A DNA stretch of 64,000 nucleotides from Pseudomonadota bacterium. Its GTDB lineage: Bacteria; Pseudomonadota; Gammaproteobacteria; Acidiferrobacterales; Acidiferrobacteraceae. The notes beneath the pieces are model-generated. The model did no database searches, was not told the DNA's origin, and was given only the letters and a program-made list of their open reading frames with translations. The DNA is taken from contig JAJYDN010000009.1 of the NCBI GenBank assembly GCA_021777535.1, positions 1 to 64,000 on the forward strand, in the 5' to 3' direction. Each line of letters begins with the position of its first letter. The stretch's first letter is position 1. Shown piece after piece: positions 1 to 7,991 of the stretch. Made by a program: the position numbers and the translations under genes.

Positions 1-516
1 GAGAAGGCCAAGCGGCTCGTCGAACACAAGCGCGACGTGGTGATCCTGCTCGATTCCATCACGCGGCTCGCGCGCGCCTACAACACGGTGGTGCCGGCAT
101 CCGGCAAGGTGCTCACCGGCGGTGTCGATGCGAACGCCCTGCAGCGCCCCAAGCGGTTTTTCGGCGCGGCGCGCAATATCGAGGAAGGCGGCAGCCTGAC
201 GATCCTCGCCACCGCGCTGGTGGAAACCGGCTCGAAGATGGACGACGTCATCTACGAGGAATTCAAGGGCACCGGCAACATGGAGGTCCATCTGGACCGC
301 CGTCTTGCGGAAAAGCGTGTCTATCCCGCGATCAACATCAACCGCTCCGGCACGCGGCGCGAGGAGCTGCTGATCGAGCCGGGCGAACTGCAGAAGCTCT
401 GGATCCTGCGCAAGCTGCTCCACCCGATGGATGACCTGGAAGGTTCCGAGTTCCTGCTCGACAAACTGAAGGCCACCAAGAACAATGCGGAGTTCTTCGA
501 CTCCATGCGGCGCTAG
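1..516 (+). CDS. rho: Transcription termination factor Rho, C-terminal part (5' end outside window)
   Basis: The reading frame is open from base 1 and ends at TAG 514-516, giving the last 171 residues of Rho, the hexameric RNA-dependent ATPase/translocase that ends Rho-dependent transcription. Visible hallmarks are the Walker B segment [16 protein letters not shown], the Q-loop/R-loop region around [20 protein letters not shown], and the C-terminal ending [10 protein letters not shown] that is typical of proteobacterial Rho. The N-terminal RNA-binding domain and the Walker A motif lie upstream of the window. The gene converges on the O-methyltransferase and overlaps its stop by 3 bp, so no separate terminator fits between them. 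A Rof-type Rho inhibitor is encoded at 44166-44393. Confidence 0.97.
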   Translation, partial: EKAKRLVEHKRDVVILLDSITRLARAYNTVVPASGKVLTGGVDANALQRPKRFFGAARNIEEGGSLTILATALVETGSKMDDVIYEEFKGTGNMEVHLDRRLAEKRVYPAININRSGTRREELLIEPGELQKLWILRKLLHPMDDLEGSEFLLDKLKATKNNAEFFDSMRR

Positions 517-1160
517 CGGTCAGTCCGCTTGCGGATGACCGTAACCCCGTCGCGGATGGTCAGCAGGACGGCCTCCACCGCGGGGTCCTCGTGGACACGG
601 CGGTTGAAGGCGCTCACGCCGAGATCGGCAGGTGTCCGCGGGGCGAGCACCCGGCCCGACCACAGCGTATTGTCGGCCACGATGAGGCCGCCTGCGCGCA
701 CAAGAGGCAGCACGCGGTCATAATAGAGACCGTAGTTTTCCTTGTCGGCGTCGATGTACACCAGATCGAAGCGCTCATTGCGCAACGCCTCCAGCGTGGT
801 GGCGGCGCTCCCCATGCGGACATGGATCTTGCGTCCGGCGGGCGTGCGGCCAAAAAACAGCTGGGCGATGGCGGCGACCTCGGGATCCTGTTCGCAGGCG
901 ATGAGTTCGCCGTCATCAGGCAGCGCGAAGGCCATACTGAGCGCGGAATAGCCCGTATACATGCCGATTTCCAGGATGCGGCGGGCGGCGGTAAGACCCA
1001 CCAGCAGCCGCAAAAGCGCGCCCTCGACGGGTCCGCTCAACATGCCGGCGTCATGGCGATGGGCGCGCGTATAGAGCTCGAGCTCACGCAGGACCGGCGG
1101 GGCGTCGGCCGTATGGGCGCGGGCGTATTCCTCCAGACGTTCGTCGACAAGGCTCGCCAT
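513..1160 (-). CDS. Class I SAM-dependent O-methyltransferase (CCoAOMT/family 3-like)
   Basis: A 215-residue protein with a class I SAM fold: [10 protein letters not shown] (about 63-72) is the SAM-binding glycine motif, [12 protein letters not shown] (about 132-143) holds the metal/SAM acidic residues, and DNTLWSGRV (about 163-171) is the third conserved block of the caffeoyl-CoA/catechol O-methyltransferase-like family 3. Methyl transfer to a catechol-type hydroxyl is what the family does; the natural substrate here is unknown. The start is ATG at 1160 because the family N-terminus (short helix before PPVLREL) begins there. There is no Shine-Dalgarno sequence, but TATACT sits 6 nt upstream, suggesting a leaderless message. 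It is divergent from ilvE and convergent with rho. A longer antisense-like extension upstream exists but is a high-GC artefact across ilvE. Confidence 0.9.
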   Translation of the reverse strand: MASLVDERLEEYARAHTADAPPVLRELELYTRAHRHDAGMLSGPVEGALLRLLVGLTAARRILEIGMYTGYSALSMAFALPDDGELIACEQDPEVAAIAQLFFGRTPAGRKIHVRMGSAATTLEALRNERFDLVYIDADKENYGLYYDRVLPLVRAGGLIVADNTLWSGRVLAPRTPADLGVSAFNRRVHEDPAVEAVLLTIRDGVTVIRKRTDR

Positions 1161-1172
1161 GGGAGAAGTATA
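1161..1172 (-). promoter_or_regulatory. Putative leaderless promoter -10 of the O-methyltransferase
   Basis: On the minus strand TATACT (plus coordinates 1167-1172) is followed by 6 nt and then the ATG at 1160. No ribosome-binding sequence lies between, so transcription would start at or next to the A of the start codon. No convincing -35 hexamer was seen at the usual distance. Confidence 0.45.
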
Positions 1173-1221
1173 GGCCGCACGCGGCCACGGTGCATGGGCA
1201 ATCCGGACCCGGGGCGCGCTG

Positions 1222-1250
1222 CTGACGTCGGGACGCGCCTTGCGTATGAT
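1222..1250 (+). promoter_or_regulatory. Putative sigma70 promoter of ilvE
   Basis: CTGACG (1222-1227) and TATGAT (1245-1250) are separated by 17 nt, matching four of six and five of six bases of the sigma70 consensus. Transcription would begin near 1257, leaving a leader of about 50 nt that carries the strong ribosome-binding site GAGGAGGT at about 1293-1300. Confidence 0.45.
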
Positions 1251-1307
1251 AGGGCGGTCGGTGGCGCGCTTACCCGAGGGGGGGCGCTTTTTGAGGAGGT
1301 TTTTGGT

Positions 1308-2261
1308 ATGTCGATGGCCGATCGCGATGGCGTGATTTGGTATGACGGAAAGCTTGTGCCGTGGCGCGAGGCGAACACGCACGTACTCACCCACACCCTG
1401 CATTACGGCATGGGCGTCTTCGAGGGGATACGGGCCTATCCGACGGCCGATGGCACAAAAATCTTCCGTCTCGATGCGCATGTGGACCGGTTCCTGCAGT
1501 CGGCCCATATCATGGGCATGGCGATGCCCTATGACCGCGCAACGCTGTCTGCGGCGATCTGTGCGGCGGTGCGGGAAAACGGGCTGCAATCCGCCTATAT
1601 CCGTCCGATGGCGTTCTACGGTGCGGAAGGCATGGGGCTGCGCGCCGACAAGCTGAAGACCCATGTGATCGTCGCGGCCTGGGAGTGGGGCGCCTATCTG
1701 GGCGAGGCGGCACTCGAGCAGGGCATCCGCGTGAAGACCTCCTCGTTCAGCCGCCACCACGTGAACGTGACGCTGTGCAAGGCCAAGTCGAACGGCAGCT
1801 ACATGAATTCCATGCTGGCCCTGCGCGAGGCGCAGCAAAACGACTGCGACGAGGCGCTGTTGCTCGATACCGAAGGTTTCGTTGCCGAAGGCAGCGGGGA
1901 AAACGTCTTCCTCGTGCGCCGCGGGGCCCTCATTACGCCGGAACTCACCGCGGCGCTGGAAGGCATTACGCGCGACACCGTCATCACACTGGCAGGCGAG
2001 CTCGGCATCCCGGTCCGCGAAAAACGCGTCACCCGCGACGAGGTGTATATCGCCGACGAGGCGTTCTTCACCGGAACCGCGGCGGAGGTGACGCCCATCC
2101 GTGAACTCGATCGGCGCACCATCGGCCGCGGACGGCGGGGCCCGATCACGGAAAAGCTGCAAACCCTGTACTTCGAGCAGGTCCATGGCCGCCGCCTGAG
2201 CCATCCCGAATGGCTGGCACCCGTGACCGACACGTCGGCGGCGATCTCGAAGAAGGCCTGA
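1308..2261 (+). CDS. ilvE: Branched-chain amino acid aminotransferase
   Basis: A 317-residue fold-type IV PLP aminotransferase that catalyses the last, reversible transamination of leucine, isoleucine and valine synthesis with glutamate. The PLP-binding lysine is Lys160 in CKAKSNGSYMNS, equivalent to the E. coli IlvE lysine. Other family blocks are THTLHYGMGVFEGIRAY near the N-terminus, EGSGENVFLV (phosphate-binding region) and DEAFFTGTAAEVTPI. ATG 1308 is chosen because GAGGAGGT lies about 8 nt upstream and the family N-terminus (DGVIWYDGKLVPW) starts there. The zinc-binding protein follows only 3 nt after the stop, so the two are probably co-transcribed, perhaps with waaF. Confidence 0.96.
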   Translation: MSMADRDGVIWYDGKLVPWREANTHVLTHTLHYGMGVFEGIRAYPTADGTKIFRLDAHVDRFLQSAHIMGMAMPYDRATLSAAICAAVRENGLQSAYIRPMAFYGAEGMGLRADKLKTHVIVAAWEWGAYLGEAALEQGIRVKTSSFSRHHVNVTLCKAKSNGSYMNSMLALREAQQNDCDEALLLDTEGFVAEGSGENVFLVRRGALITPELTAALEGITRDTVITLAGELGIPVREKRVTRDEVYIADEAFFTGTAAEVTPIRELDRRTIGRGRRGPITEKLQTLYFEQVHGRRLSHPEWLAPVTDTSAAISKKA

Positions 2262-2264
2262 AAG

Positions 2265-2453
2265 ATGACGCAAGCCCAGCCCACTGCGAGGGAGCGCCGC
2301 CAGGAAGTCAGCAGGGCCGACCTGCCGCTGCATTGTCCGCTGCCCGGCATGAGCCTGTGGGACTCCCATCCGCGGGTCTATCTGCCCATCGAGGCGACCG
2401 GCGAGGCGCGCTGCCCCTACTGCGGCACGCTCTACGTGCTGAAGGACCGCTGA
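2265..2453 (+). CDS. CHCC-type zinc-finger domain protein
   Basis: A 62-residue protein whose core shows one cysteine (Cys24), one histidine (His35) and a Cys50-x2-Cys53 pair. This is the CHCC pattern of a small zinc-finger family that is related to a mitochondrial complex I accessory subunit and common in proteobacteria. The bacterial function is not established. It starts 3 nt after ilvE and 4 nt separate its stop from the next gene, so it looks like a middle member of an ilvE-zinc finger-waaF transcript. No signal peptide, so cytoplasmic. The recurring ilvE-zf-waaF order is something I recall from other gammaproteobacteria; I could not check it here. Confidence 0.85.
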   Translation: MTQAQPTARERRQEVSRADLPLHCPLPGMSLWDSHPRVYLPIEATGEARCPYCGTLYVLKDR

Positions 2454-2457
2454 CCGC

Positions 2458-3462
2458 TTGGCACAGACGATCCTTGTCATCGGGCCCGCCTGGGTCGGCG
2501 ACATGGTCATGGCCCAGAGCCTCTTCAAGCAGTTGAGAGCGGAGGATCCGGCCGCCGGGATCGACGTCGTGGCACCCCCGTGGACGGCACCGGTCGCCTC
2601 GCGCATGCACGAGGTGCGTACGGTGCTGCCGCTCGATATCGCCCACGGGCAACTCGGGCTGTGGCGCCGGCTGCGGTTTGGCCGCGACCTGCGGGGCCGC
2701 TATGACCGCGCGATCGTCCTGCCCAATTCCTTCAAAAGCGCCTTGCCGGCGTTTGCCAGCGGCGCCCGGGTGCGCACCGGGTTCCTCGGCGAAATGCGCC
2801 GCGGCCTTCTGAACGATATCCGCCGCGAACCGCCGGGGCGCCCGCTACGCACCGTCGACCGCTTCCTGATGCTGGCAAGGCCGCCTGGCGCCGCCGTCCC
2901 TCCGCCCATGCCGCCGGAACTTTTCGCGGACGCCGCCCGCGGACGGGAGACGCTCCTGCGGCTTGGACACGCCCCCGTCGAGGGACCGGTACTCGCGCTG
3001 TGTCCGGGCGCCGAATTCGGCCCCGCCAAACGCTGGCCTGCGCGCCACTTCAGCGCGCTCGCGCAACGTTACCGCGCGCGCGGCTTTCGCATCTGGGTGC
3101 TGGGATCGGCGCGTGACCAGGCAGTGGCCGCAGAGATCGCGGTCGACGGCAAGGAAGACTTCACGGGCCGGACGAATCTGCTCGACGCCATCGACCTGCT
3201 GGCGCAGACGAGCGCCGTCGTCAGCAACGATTCGGGGCTCATGCACGTGGCGGCAGCCCTCGGGCGGCCACTCGCGGCCGTGTACGGATCATCGGATCCC
3301 GCGCATACGCCGCCCCTCGACCACCGCGCACTCACCGTCTCGAAAGGGCTTTCCTGCAGCCCGTGCTTTGCGCGGACCTGTCCGCTCGGTCATCTGCGCT
3401 GCCTGGAAGATCTGGGTGTCGACGAGGTGGCCGCGGCACTGGAGGAAGCGCGGGCGCGCTAG
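2458..3462 (+). CDS. waaF: ADP-heptose:LPS heptosyltransferase II
   Basis: A GT9 glycosyltransferase of 334 residues that adds the second L-glycero-D-manno-heptose to the LPS inner core at the cytoplasmic membrane. The N-terminal GPAWVGDMVMAQSLF block is the acceptor-side glycine-rich motif, CPGAEFGPAKRWP begins the donor domain, and NDSGLMHVAAALG (Asn257 onward) is the ADP-heptose-binding signature. The C-terminal cluster CSPCFARTCPLGHLRCL is typical of WaaF rather than WaaC. The start is TTG at 2458, 4 nt after the preceding stop, since no better start precedes the conserved N-terminus. The stop overlaps the convergent ChaB-like gene by 4 bp. Confidence 0.92.
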   Translation: MAQTILVIGPAWVGDMVMAQSLFKQLRAEDPAAGIDVVAPPWTAPVASRMHEVRTVLPLDIAHGQLGLWRRLRFGRDLRGRYDRAIVLPNSFKSALPAFASGARVRTGFLGEMRRGLLNDIRREPPGRPLRTVDRFLMLARPPGAAVPPPMPPELFADAARGRETLLRLGHAPVEGPVLALCPGAEFGPAKRWPARHFSALAQRYRARGFRIWVLGSARDQAVAAEIAVDGKEDFTGRTNLLDAIDLLAQTSAVVSNDSGLMHVAAALGRPLAAVYGSSDPAHTPPLDHRALTVSKGLSCSPCFARTCPLGHLRCLEDLGVDEVAAALEEARAR

Positions 3463-3830
3463 CGCCCAAGGCGCGCGGGCCGGGCCTTTTTGGGAGCGGA
3501 CACGCGGGGACGGCTGGTGGTGCGCGCCTTGGGCGCGATGCGCGCACGCACGGACACCGGGGCGGCCGGCCGCGCCGGCAGCCGCGGCTCCAGATCCCTG
3601 CGGACCCACCGGTTGCCGCGCCGTTCGTATTCGCCCTTCAGGGCACTGAAAGCGAGCCTGCGCGCAAGCGCGTCGTCGCCGTAGGTCTTCATGGCGACAG
3701 TCCGGGTTTTGCGCCAGAGATTTTGCGCGTGGCGGTCGGACCGCTCGATGGTGCCGGGAACGGCAGCAAGCGGGGCACGGCGCGCCTTCGGGGCGCCCGT
3801 GGCATGTCGGCGTGGCGGTACTGTGGGCAT
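3459..3830 (-). CDS. ChaB-like protein with a long basic tail
   Basis: A 123-residue protein. Residues about 30-75 (IERSDRHAQNLWRKTRTVAM ... ALKGEYERRGNRWVRRD) match the small ChaB fold (cation transport regulator ChaB family: HAQ-x-hydrophobic-x10-A, then A-x-KxxYxxxxxxW). Both flanks are rich in Arg, Pro, Ala and Lys, and the last 45 residues are strongly basic, as expected for nucleic-acid or lipid contact. ChaB proteins have no settled biochemical role. The start is ATG 3830, with GAGGAGGA about 6 nt upstream. It converges on waaF (4-bp overlap) and is divergent from waaQ. An upstream extension of the frame is not supported by a ribosome-binding site. Confidence 0.8.
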   Translation of the reverse strand: MPTVPPRRHATGAPKARRAPLAAVPGTIERSDRHAQNLWRKTRTVAMKTYGDDALARRLAFSALKGEYERRGNRWVRRDLEPRLPARPAAPVSVRARIAPKARTTSRPRVSAPKKARPARLGR

Positions 3831-3934
3831 GAGAGGATCCTCCTCATGATAAACGCCTATTGGAATACGGGTGGACACCGGCCAGCATCGGCCCGATGCC
3901 GGAGCCTTGCGTGGACGTTGCCCGCGACTTTCGC

Positions 3935-3940
3935 TATCGT
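3935..3940 (+). promoter_or_regulatory. Putative -10 hexamer for leaderless waaQ
   Basis: TATCGT lies 8 nt before ATG 3949 and nothing resembling a Shine-Dalgarno sequence intervenes. The spacing places the likely transcription start 0-2 nt from the start codon. It is weaker than the TATACT/TATCAT examples in this window. Confidence 0.3.
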
Positions 3941-3948
3941 GGGCGGCC

Positions 3949-5049
3949 ATGTCTTTTGATCCTATCGAGCTTGCCGCATGCCAACGCGCACTTGTCATCA
4001 AGCTGCGCCACCACGGTGACGTGCTGCTTGCGGCACCTGTGTTCGCGGCTCTGAAGGCCCTGCGACCCGGCATCGAAATCGATGCGCTCATTTACAAAGA
4101 CAGCCTCGAGCTTTTGTCCTTCAACCCGGACATCGCGCAGATCCATGTGATCGACCGTGCCGACCGCCGCCGTGGACTCTGGACACGGATGGCGAACGCG
4201 TGGCGGTTGCTGCGCGATCTGCGCCGGCGCCGGTTCGACCTCGTCGTCCATCTGACCGAACACCCGCGCGGCGCCCTCGTTGCGCGCGTCCTGCGGCCCC
4301 GTTATGCCGTGGCACGCCGGTATGGCGGACGGCGCGGGCGCTGGTGGCGCAAGAGCTTCACCCACCTCTATGATGTCCCGGCACGGGAGCGCCACACGGT
4401 CGAGACGCACCTGGACGCACTGCGCAGGCTGGGGCTCGTGATACCGCCTGCGCGCCCTGTGCGGCTGGTAGCGGGGGCGCCCGCCGAGACCGCGATAGAC
4501 AGCCGGCTCGCGGCCCTCGGTCTCGACGGCAAGGCCTTCCTCGTCGCACACCCGACGTCCCGCTGGCTCTTCAAGTGCTGGCCCGAGGCCCACATGGCGC
4601 GCTTGCTCGACCACCTGGCCAGACAGGGCCACCGCATCGTCCTCACGGCGGGACCTGCGGCAGACGAGCGGGCCTGGATGGACCGGCTCATGGCGAAGAC
4701 CACGGCGCCGCTGATAGACTTAAGCGGGAGGCTCAGCCTGAAAGAATTGGCGGCCCTCATCGGCCGGGCGCGGCTTTTCATCGGCGTCGACTCGGCACCC
4801 ATGCACATGGCGGCGGCCATGGGCACGCCCGTGGTGGCCTTCTTCGGGCCAAGTGGCGATGCGGAGTGGGCGCCCTGGCAGGTCCCGTCGCGGGTACTGA
4901 CCGCGCCTTTCAGCTGCCGGCCTTGCGGGCTCGCCGGCTGCGGGGACGGAGAGTTGAGCGAGTGTCTGGCCGCGATCAGCGTCGAGCGGGCGATCGCGGC
5001 GGTCGATGCGCTCCTTGCGGAAACTGCCCCGGCATGCGCATCGTCCTGA
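3949..5049 (+). CDS. waaQ: LPS heptosyltransferase III-like (GT9)
   Basis: A 366-residue GT9 enzyme, probably adding the side-branch heptose (HepIII) to HepII of the inner core. ALVIKLRHHGDVLLAAPVFAAL is the N-terminal acceptor-domain motif; VAHPTSRWLFKCWP matches the WaaQ donor-domain entry; and GVDSAPMHMAAAMGTPVVAFFGPS (Asp281) is the nucleotide-heptose-binding signature. The C-terminal C-x2-C-x4-C set around FSCRPCGLAGC is also seen in WaaQ. ATG 3949 is used because it directly precedes the conserved N-terminus. The downstream GT4 gene overlaps its 3' end by 16 nt, so both are translationally linked. Confidence 0.88.
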   Translation: MSFDPIELAACQRALVIKLRHHGDVLLAAPVFAALKALRPGIEIDALIYKDSLELLSFNPDIAQIHVIDRADRRRGLWTRMANAWRLLRDLRRRRFDLVVHLTEHPRGALVARVLRPRYAVARRYGGRRGRWWRKSFTHLYDVPARERHTVETHLDALRRLGLVIPPARPVRLVAGAPAETAIDSRLAALGLDGKAFLVAHPTSRWLFKCWPEAHMARLLDHLARQGHRIVLTAGPAADERAWMDRLMAKTTAPLIDLSGRLSLKELAALIGRARLFIGVDSAPMHMAAAMGTPVVAFFGPSGDAEWAPWQVPSRVLTAPFSCRPCGLAGCGDGELSECLAAISVERAIAAVDALLAETAPACASS

Positions 5050-6188
5050 TCCGCCAGAATTACCGCCCCGATGGCGGCGCCGAGCGCTTTGTCACGCGGG
5101 CCGCCGAAGCCCTGGGCGCGCAAGGCGTCGACATGGTGCTGGTGGCGCGCAACTGGCCGCAGAATGCGCAGGGGCTGCACATCGAACGCTGCAATCCCCC
5201 TTATATCGGCAGTCTCTCACGCGACATCGGCTTTGCGCGCTGCGCCTGCCGCAGGCTGCCGGCCTTGCAGGCCGATCTCGTCCAGGCGCACGAGCGAATC
5301 CCCTGCTGCGACGTCTTCCGGGCGGGCGACGGTACCCACCGCGAGTGGCTGATCCAGAGGCGCCGGACCATGGGCCCGTGGGGGCGCCTGCGGCTTTCGC
5401 TGAATCCGCGGCACGCCTACACGCTCTGGATGGAACGGCGCACGCTTTTGAGTCCGCGGCTGAAGGCCGTGATTTGCGGTTCGCGCATGATCCGTGACGA
5501 GATCGCCCGCCACTTTCCGATCGACCCGCAAAAACTCGTCGTCTTGTACAACGGCGTCGATTGCGCGCGCTTTCATCCGCGCGTGAGAGATGAACGGTCC
5601 ACCGTCCGCGCCAGACTGGGCGCACGCGATGACCAGTTTCTGTTCCTGTTCGTCGGTTCCGGCTTTTACCGCAAGGGTCTGCGGGTGGCGATCGAGGCGC
5701 TCGCCGCCATGCCACGCAGCGACACCGGCCTCGTCGTCGTCGGCCGCGACCGGCATGGACCACGCTATGCAAAGCTGGCCGCGCGGTACGGGGTTGGCAG
5801 GCGCGTCTGGTTCGTCGGCGCACAGAGCGACCCGCTGCCCTACTATGGCGCCGCCGATGCGCTCGTGCTGCCCGCGCTGTACGATCCCTCGCCCAACGTC
5901 ATTCTCGAGGCGATGGCCTGCGGATTGCCGGTGGCGGCAAGCCGCCAGTGCGGCAGCGCAGAGCTCCTGACGGAGGGGGCATCGGGCTTTGTGCGCGACG
6001 CCCTCGATGTGGCGGGCTTTCGCGACGCGATGACCGCGCTTGCAGAGCCGGATGTGGCGCCCCGCATGGGCACGCGCGCGCGTACGGACATCCTCCCCTA
6101 TGACCTCGCCCACATGAGCGGCCGCTTCATAGAATTTTACCGGGGACTGCTCGCGCCTTCGCCCACGCAGGCTGAGAGGGGCGCATGA
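5034..6188 (+). CDS. waaG: WaaG-like LPS core glycosyltransferase (GT4)
   Basis: A 384-residue GT-B enzyme of family GT4. It starts with MRIVLIRQNYRPDGGAERFV (glycine-rich acceptor motif). The donor domain opens with LFLFVGSGFYRKGL followed by AIEALAAMP, closely like the WaaG block VGS-x-F-x-RKG-x5-EALA. The sugar-nucleotide EX7E region is NVILEAMACGLPVAAS ... SAELL. WaaG adds the first outer-core glucose to HepII; position between waaQ and another GT9 supports a core role, but donor specificity cannot be read from sequence. The ATG overlaps waaQ by 16 nt and the stop overlaps the next gene by 4 nt (ATGA). Confidence 0.8.
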   Translation: MRIVLIRQNYRPDGGAERFVTRAAEALGAQGVDMVLVARNWPQNAQGLHIERCNPPYIGSLSRDIGFARCACRRLPALQADLVQAHERIPCCDVFRAGDGTHREWLIQRRRTMGPWGRLRLSLNPRHAYTLWMERRTLLSPRLKAVICGSRMIRDEIARHFPIDPQKLVVLYNGVDCARFHPRVRDERSTVRARLGARDDQFLFLFVGSGFYRKGLRVAIEALAAMPRSDTGLVVVGRDRHGPRYAKLAARYGVGRRVWFVGAQSDPLPYYGAADALVLPALYDPSPNVILEAMACGLPVAASRQCGSAELLTEGASGFVRDALDVAGFRDAMTALAEPDVAPRMGTRARTDILPYDLAHMSGRFIEFYRGLLAPSPTQAERGA

Positions 6189-7288
6189 GCCCGAGGGGAA
6201 GATCCCGGTTTCCCATGCGGCTTGCGATCGCAAAGGGGGCGTTGCGGGAAAGCCTCGCCCGGCGCCGCCCGCAGCGGATCGAGCGCATTCTGGTCGCGCA
6301 CAATCTGCTGCTCGGCGATACGCTGATGCTGACCCCCTTGCTGGCCCGTTTGCGCGCAGCGCATCCGCGGGCACAGATCGTCATGACCTGTGCGGCGGCC
6401 TTCCTGCCGCTCTACAGCGGGCGGCCTTACGGGGTCGAGACCATGGCCTTCGACCCGCGTGACCGCTCGACGCTTGCCGCCTTGCGGGCACGCGGACCCT
6501 ATGACCTCGCCCTCGTCCCCGCCGAAAGCCGCCATGGGTGGCTGGCCCGCGCCGCCGGCGCCCGCTGGGTAAGGGGCTTTGCAGGGGATGCCTGGTATTA
6601 CCGCGCCTCCCTGGACGAGACCGTGCCCTATCCTGACGAGCTCGAAGCGCTGGCCGACCTCATGGGCCGCCTGGCAGGCGGACCGCTTACACAGGTCTAC
6701 GATCCTGGCATGTGGCCGGCACCGAAACGGGGAAACGCGACATTTCCAGAAGGACCATACGTTGTCCTGCATCTGGGTGCGGGATCGCCGCTCAAGTACT
6801 GGCCCGCCGCATATTGGCGGCAGGTGGCCGAGGCCTTCGCCCACGAGGGCTTTACCGTGGTTCTGAGCACAGGACGCGGCCAGGAAGCCCTGGCGGAAGC
6901 GGTCGACCCGGACAGGCGCTTTGTGCGCGCCGCGGGGACTCTCGATCTGGCGGAACTCTGGCACCTGCTCGCCGGCGCGCAGCTGCTCATCGCACCGGAC
7001 ACCGGCGTCGTGCATCTGGCCAAACACACCCAAACCCCTACCGTCGCACTCTTTGGTCCGGGCCAGCAGACGCTGTACGTCGGTGGACGGTTTTTTGGGG
7101 GAGCTCCGCTTGCGGGCGTGACCGTTGCCGACATGCCCTGCCGGAACGAGAAACTCCTTTTCAATCGGCGGCTGTCGTGGGTGGACACCTGCGTGCGCCC
7201 CGTGCGCGCCTGTGCTTACGATGCCCGCTGTTCCCGGTCGCTGACCGTGGAGGCCGTGTTGGCCGCCGCGCGCGGGGTGATGCGATAG
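6185..7288 (+). CDS. GT9 family glycosyltransferase, probable LPS core heptosyltransferase
   Basis: A 367-residue GT9 protein. RILVAHNLLLGDTLMLTPLLARL is the acceptor motif, VVLHLGAGSPLKYWP opens the donor domain, and APDTGVVHLAKHTQTPTVALFGPGQ is the heptosyltransferase signature. An N-terminal stretch of about 30 basic residues precedes the fold. The C-terminus has a cysteine set (MPC-x-NE, DTCVRPVRAC, DARC) like other LPS heptosyltransferases. The acceptor is unknown; it is the last of a waaQ-waaG-GT9 run, linked by ATGA overlap at 6185. A weak inverted repeat (7294-7319) follows the stop and may terminate this transcript. Confidence 0.82.
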   Translation: MSPRGRSRFPMRLAIAKGALRESLARRRPQRIERILVAHNLLLGDTLMLTPLLARLRAAHPRAQIVMTCAAAFLPLYSGRPYGVETMAFDPRDRSTLAALRARGPYDLALVPAESRHGWLARAAGARWVRGFAGDAWYYRASLDETVPYPDELEALADLMGRLAGGPLTQVYDPGMWPAPKRGNATFPEGPYVVLHLGAGSPLKYWPAAYWRQVAEAFAHEGFTVVLSTGRGQEALAEAVDPDRRFVRAAGTLDLAELWHLLAGAQLLIAPDTGVVHLAKHTQTPTVALFGPGQQTLYVGGRFFGGAPLAGVTVADMPCRNEKLLFNRRLSWVDTCVRPVRACAYDARCSRSLTVEAVLAAARGVMR

Positions 7289-7293
7289 GATCG

Positions 7294-7319
7294 GCGGCCG
7301 TTTCTTGCCAGAAGGCCGC
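7294..7319 (+). terminator. Weak terminator-like hairpin after the GT9 gene
   Basis: GCGGCC (7294-7299) pairs with GGCCGC (7314-7319), and an inner TTCT/AGAA pair extends the stem across a two-base bulge. No U-tract follows, so it is at best a partial or Rho-assisted stop. Confidence 0.3.
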
Positions 7320-7402
7320 GGGTGGCAGGCGGAGGCGTCGCGATGACGAGCGAGGTTACGACCGACTGGAGGGCGTGGATCACACCGGCCTGCCTACAGG
7401 AT

Positions 7403-7939
7403 TCATTTCACCGCGAGCATCTTGATGAAATCGGCAAGCCGCTCCGCCTCGGCGCGGGTGAGATCGTTGGGGATGTCGATGAGCGTCACCACCAAACCCG
7501 GGCGCACCGGAAACGCGGAGCGGTAGGTTCCCGGAGTTTCCTCTGCAGTTTGCTCCGCCGGCGCCTCCCTTATTGCGAACTCGCCGTTCGCGATCCCCTT
7601 ATCCTTCCTGCGGGCGGCGCCGGTAGCGCGGGTCTTGATCGTAAAGTGTGCGGGGTCTTCGCGCCAGCCAAGGAACAAGTCGACCGCTCGACGCACTCGC
7701 CGGCTGTATTCCTTTATCGATGCGGGATTGAAATCCCTGGCGCGCTTGTTGGTAAATCGCTTGATGACCGCGTCGAGGTCGAGCTGACTCAAGTCGGCCT
7801 TCTCGTCGTCGGCCAGGATGCCCAGGACGTTTCTGGTGGCAACAGCCAGGGCTTGGGCCGTGGCGACCGGCATGAGCCCTCTGTCGCCCGCGTGCTCGAG
7901 AAACTGCAGCAGATTGTCCAGCGAATACTCGTTTGCCAT
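7403..7939 (-). CDS. Uncharacterised protein with integrase N-domain-like helices, partner of the DUF4143 ATPase
   Basis: A 178-residue protein that I cannot assign to a named family. Residues about 5-95 form a helical block (SLDNLLQFLEHAG ... SIKEYSRRVRRAVDLFLGWRE) that resembles the SAM-like DNA-binding half of tyrosine recombinases, but there is no catalytic R-H-R-Y domain after it. Residues about 96-135 are polar and probably flexible. The last 40 residues (YRSAFPVRPGLVVTLIDIP ... LTRAEAERLADFIKML) form a beta-strand plus helix segment like that seen in small DNA-binding or oligomerising bacterial proteins. It starts 52 bp from the divergent DUF4143 gene across a palindromic region. A DNA-binding regulator or antitoxin-like partner is an inference. 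Confidence 0.65.
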   Translation of the reverse strand: MANEYSLDNLLQFLEHAGDRGLMPVATAQALAVATRNVLGILADDEKADLSQLDLDAVIKRFTNKRARDFNPASIKEYSRRVRRAVDLFLGWREDPAHFTIKTRATGAARRKDKGIANGEFAIREAPAEQTAEETPGTYRSAFPVRPGLVVTLIDIPNDLTRAEAERLADFIKMLAVK

Positions 7940-7955
7940 GGCGCAACACCTACGG

Positions 7956-7991
7956 TATATTGACCGTGCATATGCAATATAACGTATTGTC
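7956..7991. promoter_or_regulatory. Nested palindromes and promoter region between the divergent pair
   Basis: TATATTG (7956-7962) and CAATATA (7975-7981) form a perfect 7-bp inverted repeat. The right arm overlaps a perfect 10-bp palindrome TGCATATGCA (7967-7976). For the plus strand, TTGACC (7960-7965) overlaps the left arm, and TAACGT (7980-7985) lies 6 nt before ATG 7992, with no ribosome-binding site. A protein bound here would cover both promoters, as expected for autoregulation. The AT-rich makeup contrasts with the surrounding GC-rich DNA. Confidence 0.5.

Noticed and set aside
513-2606. 697-codon minus-strand frame over ilvE and waaF
   Set aside because: Only its last 215 codons are the O-methyltransferase; the rest is antisense to ilvE and has no domain.
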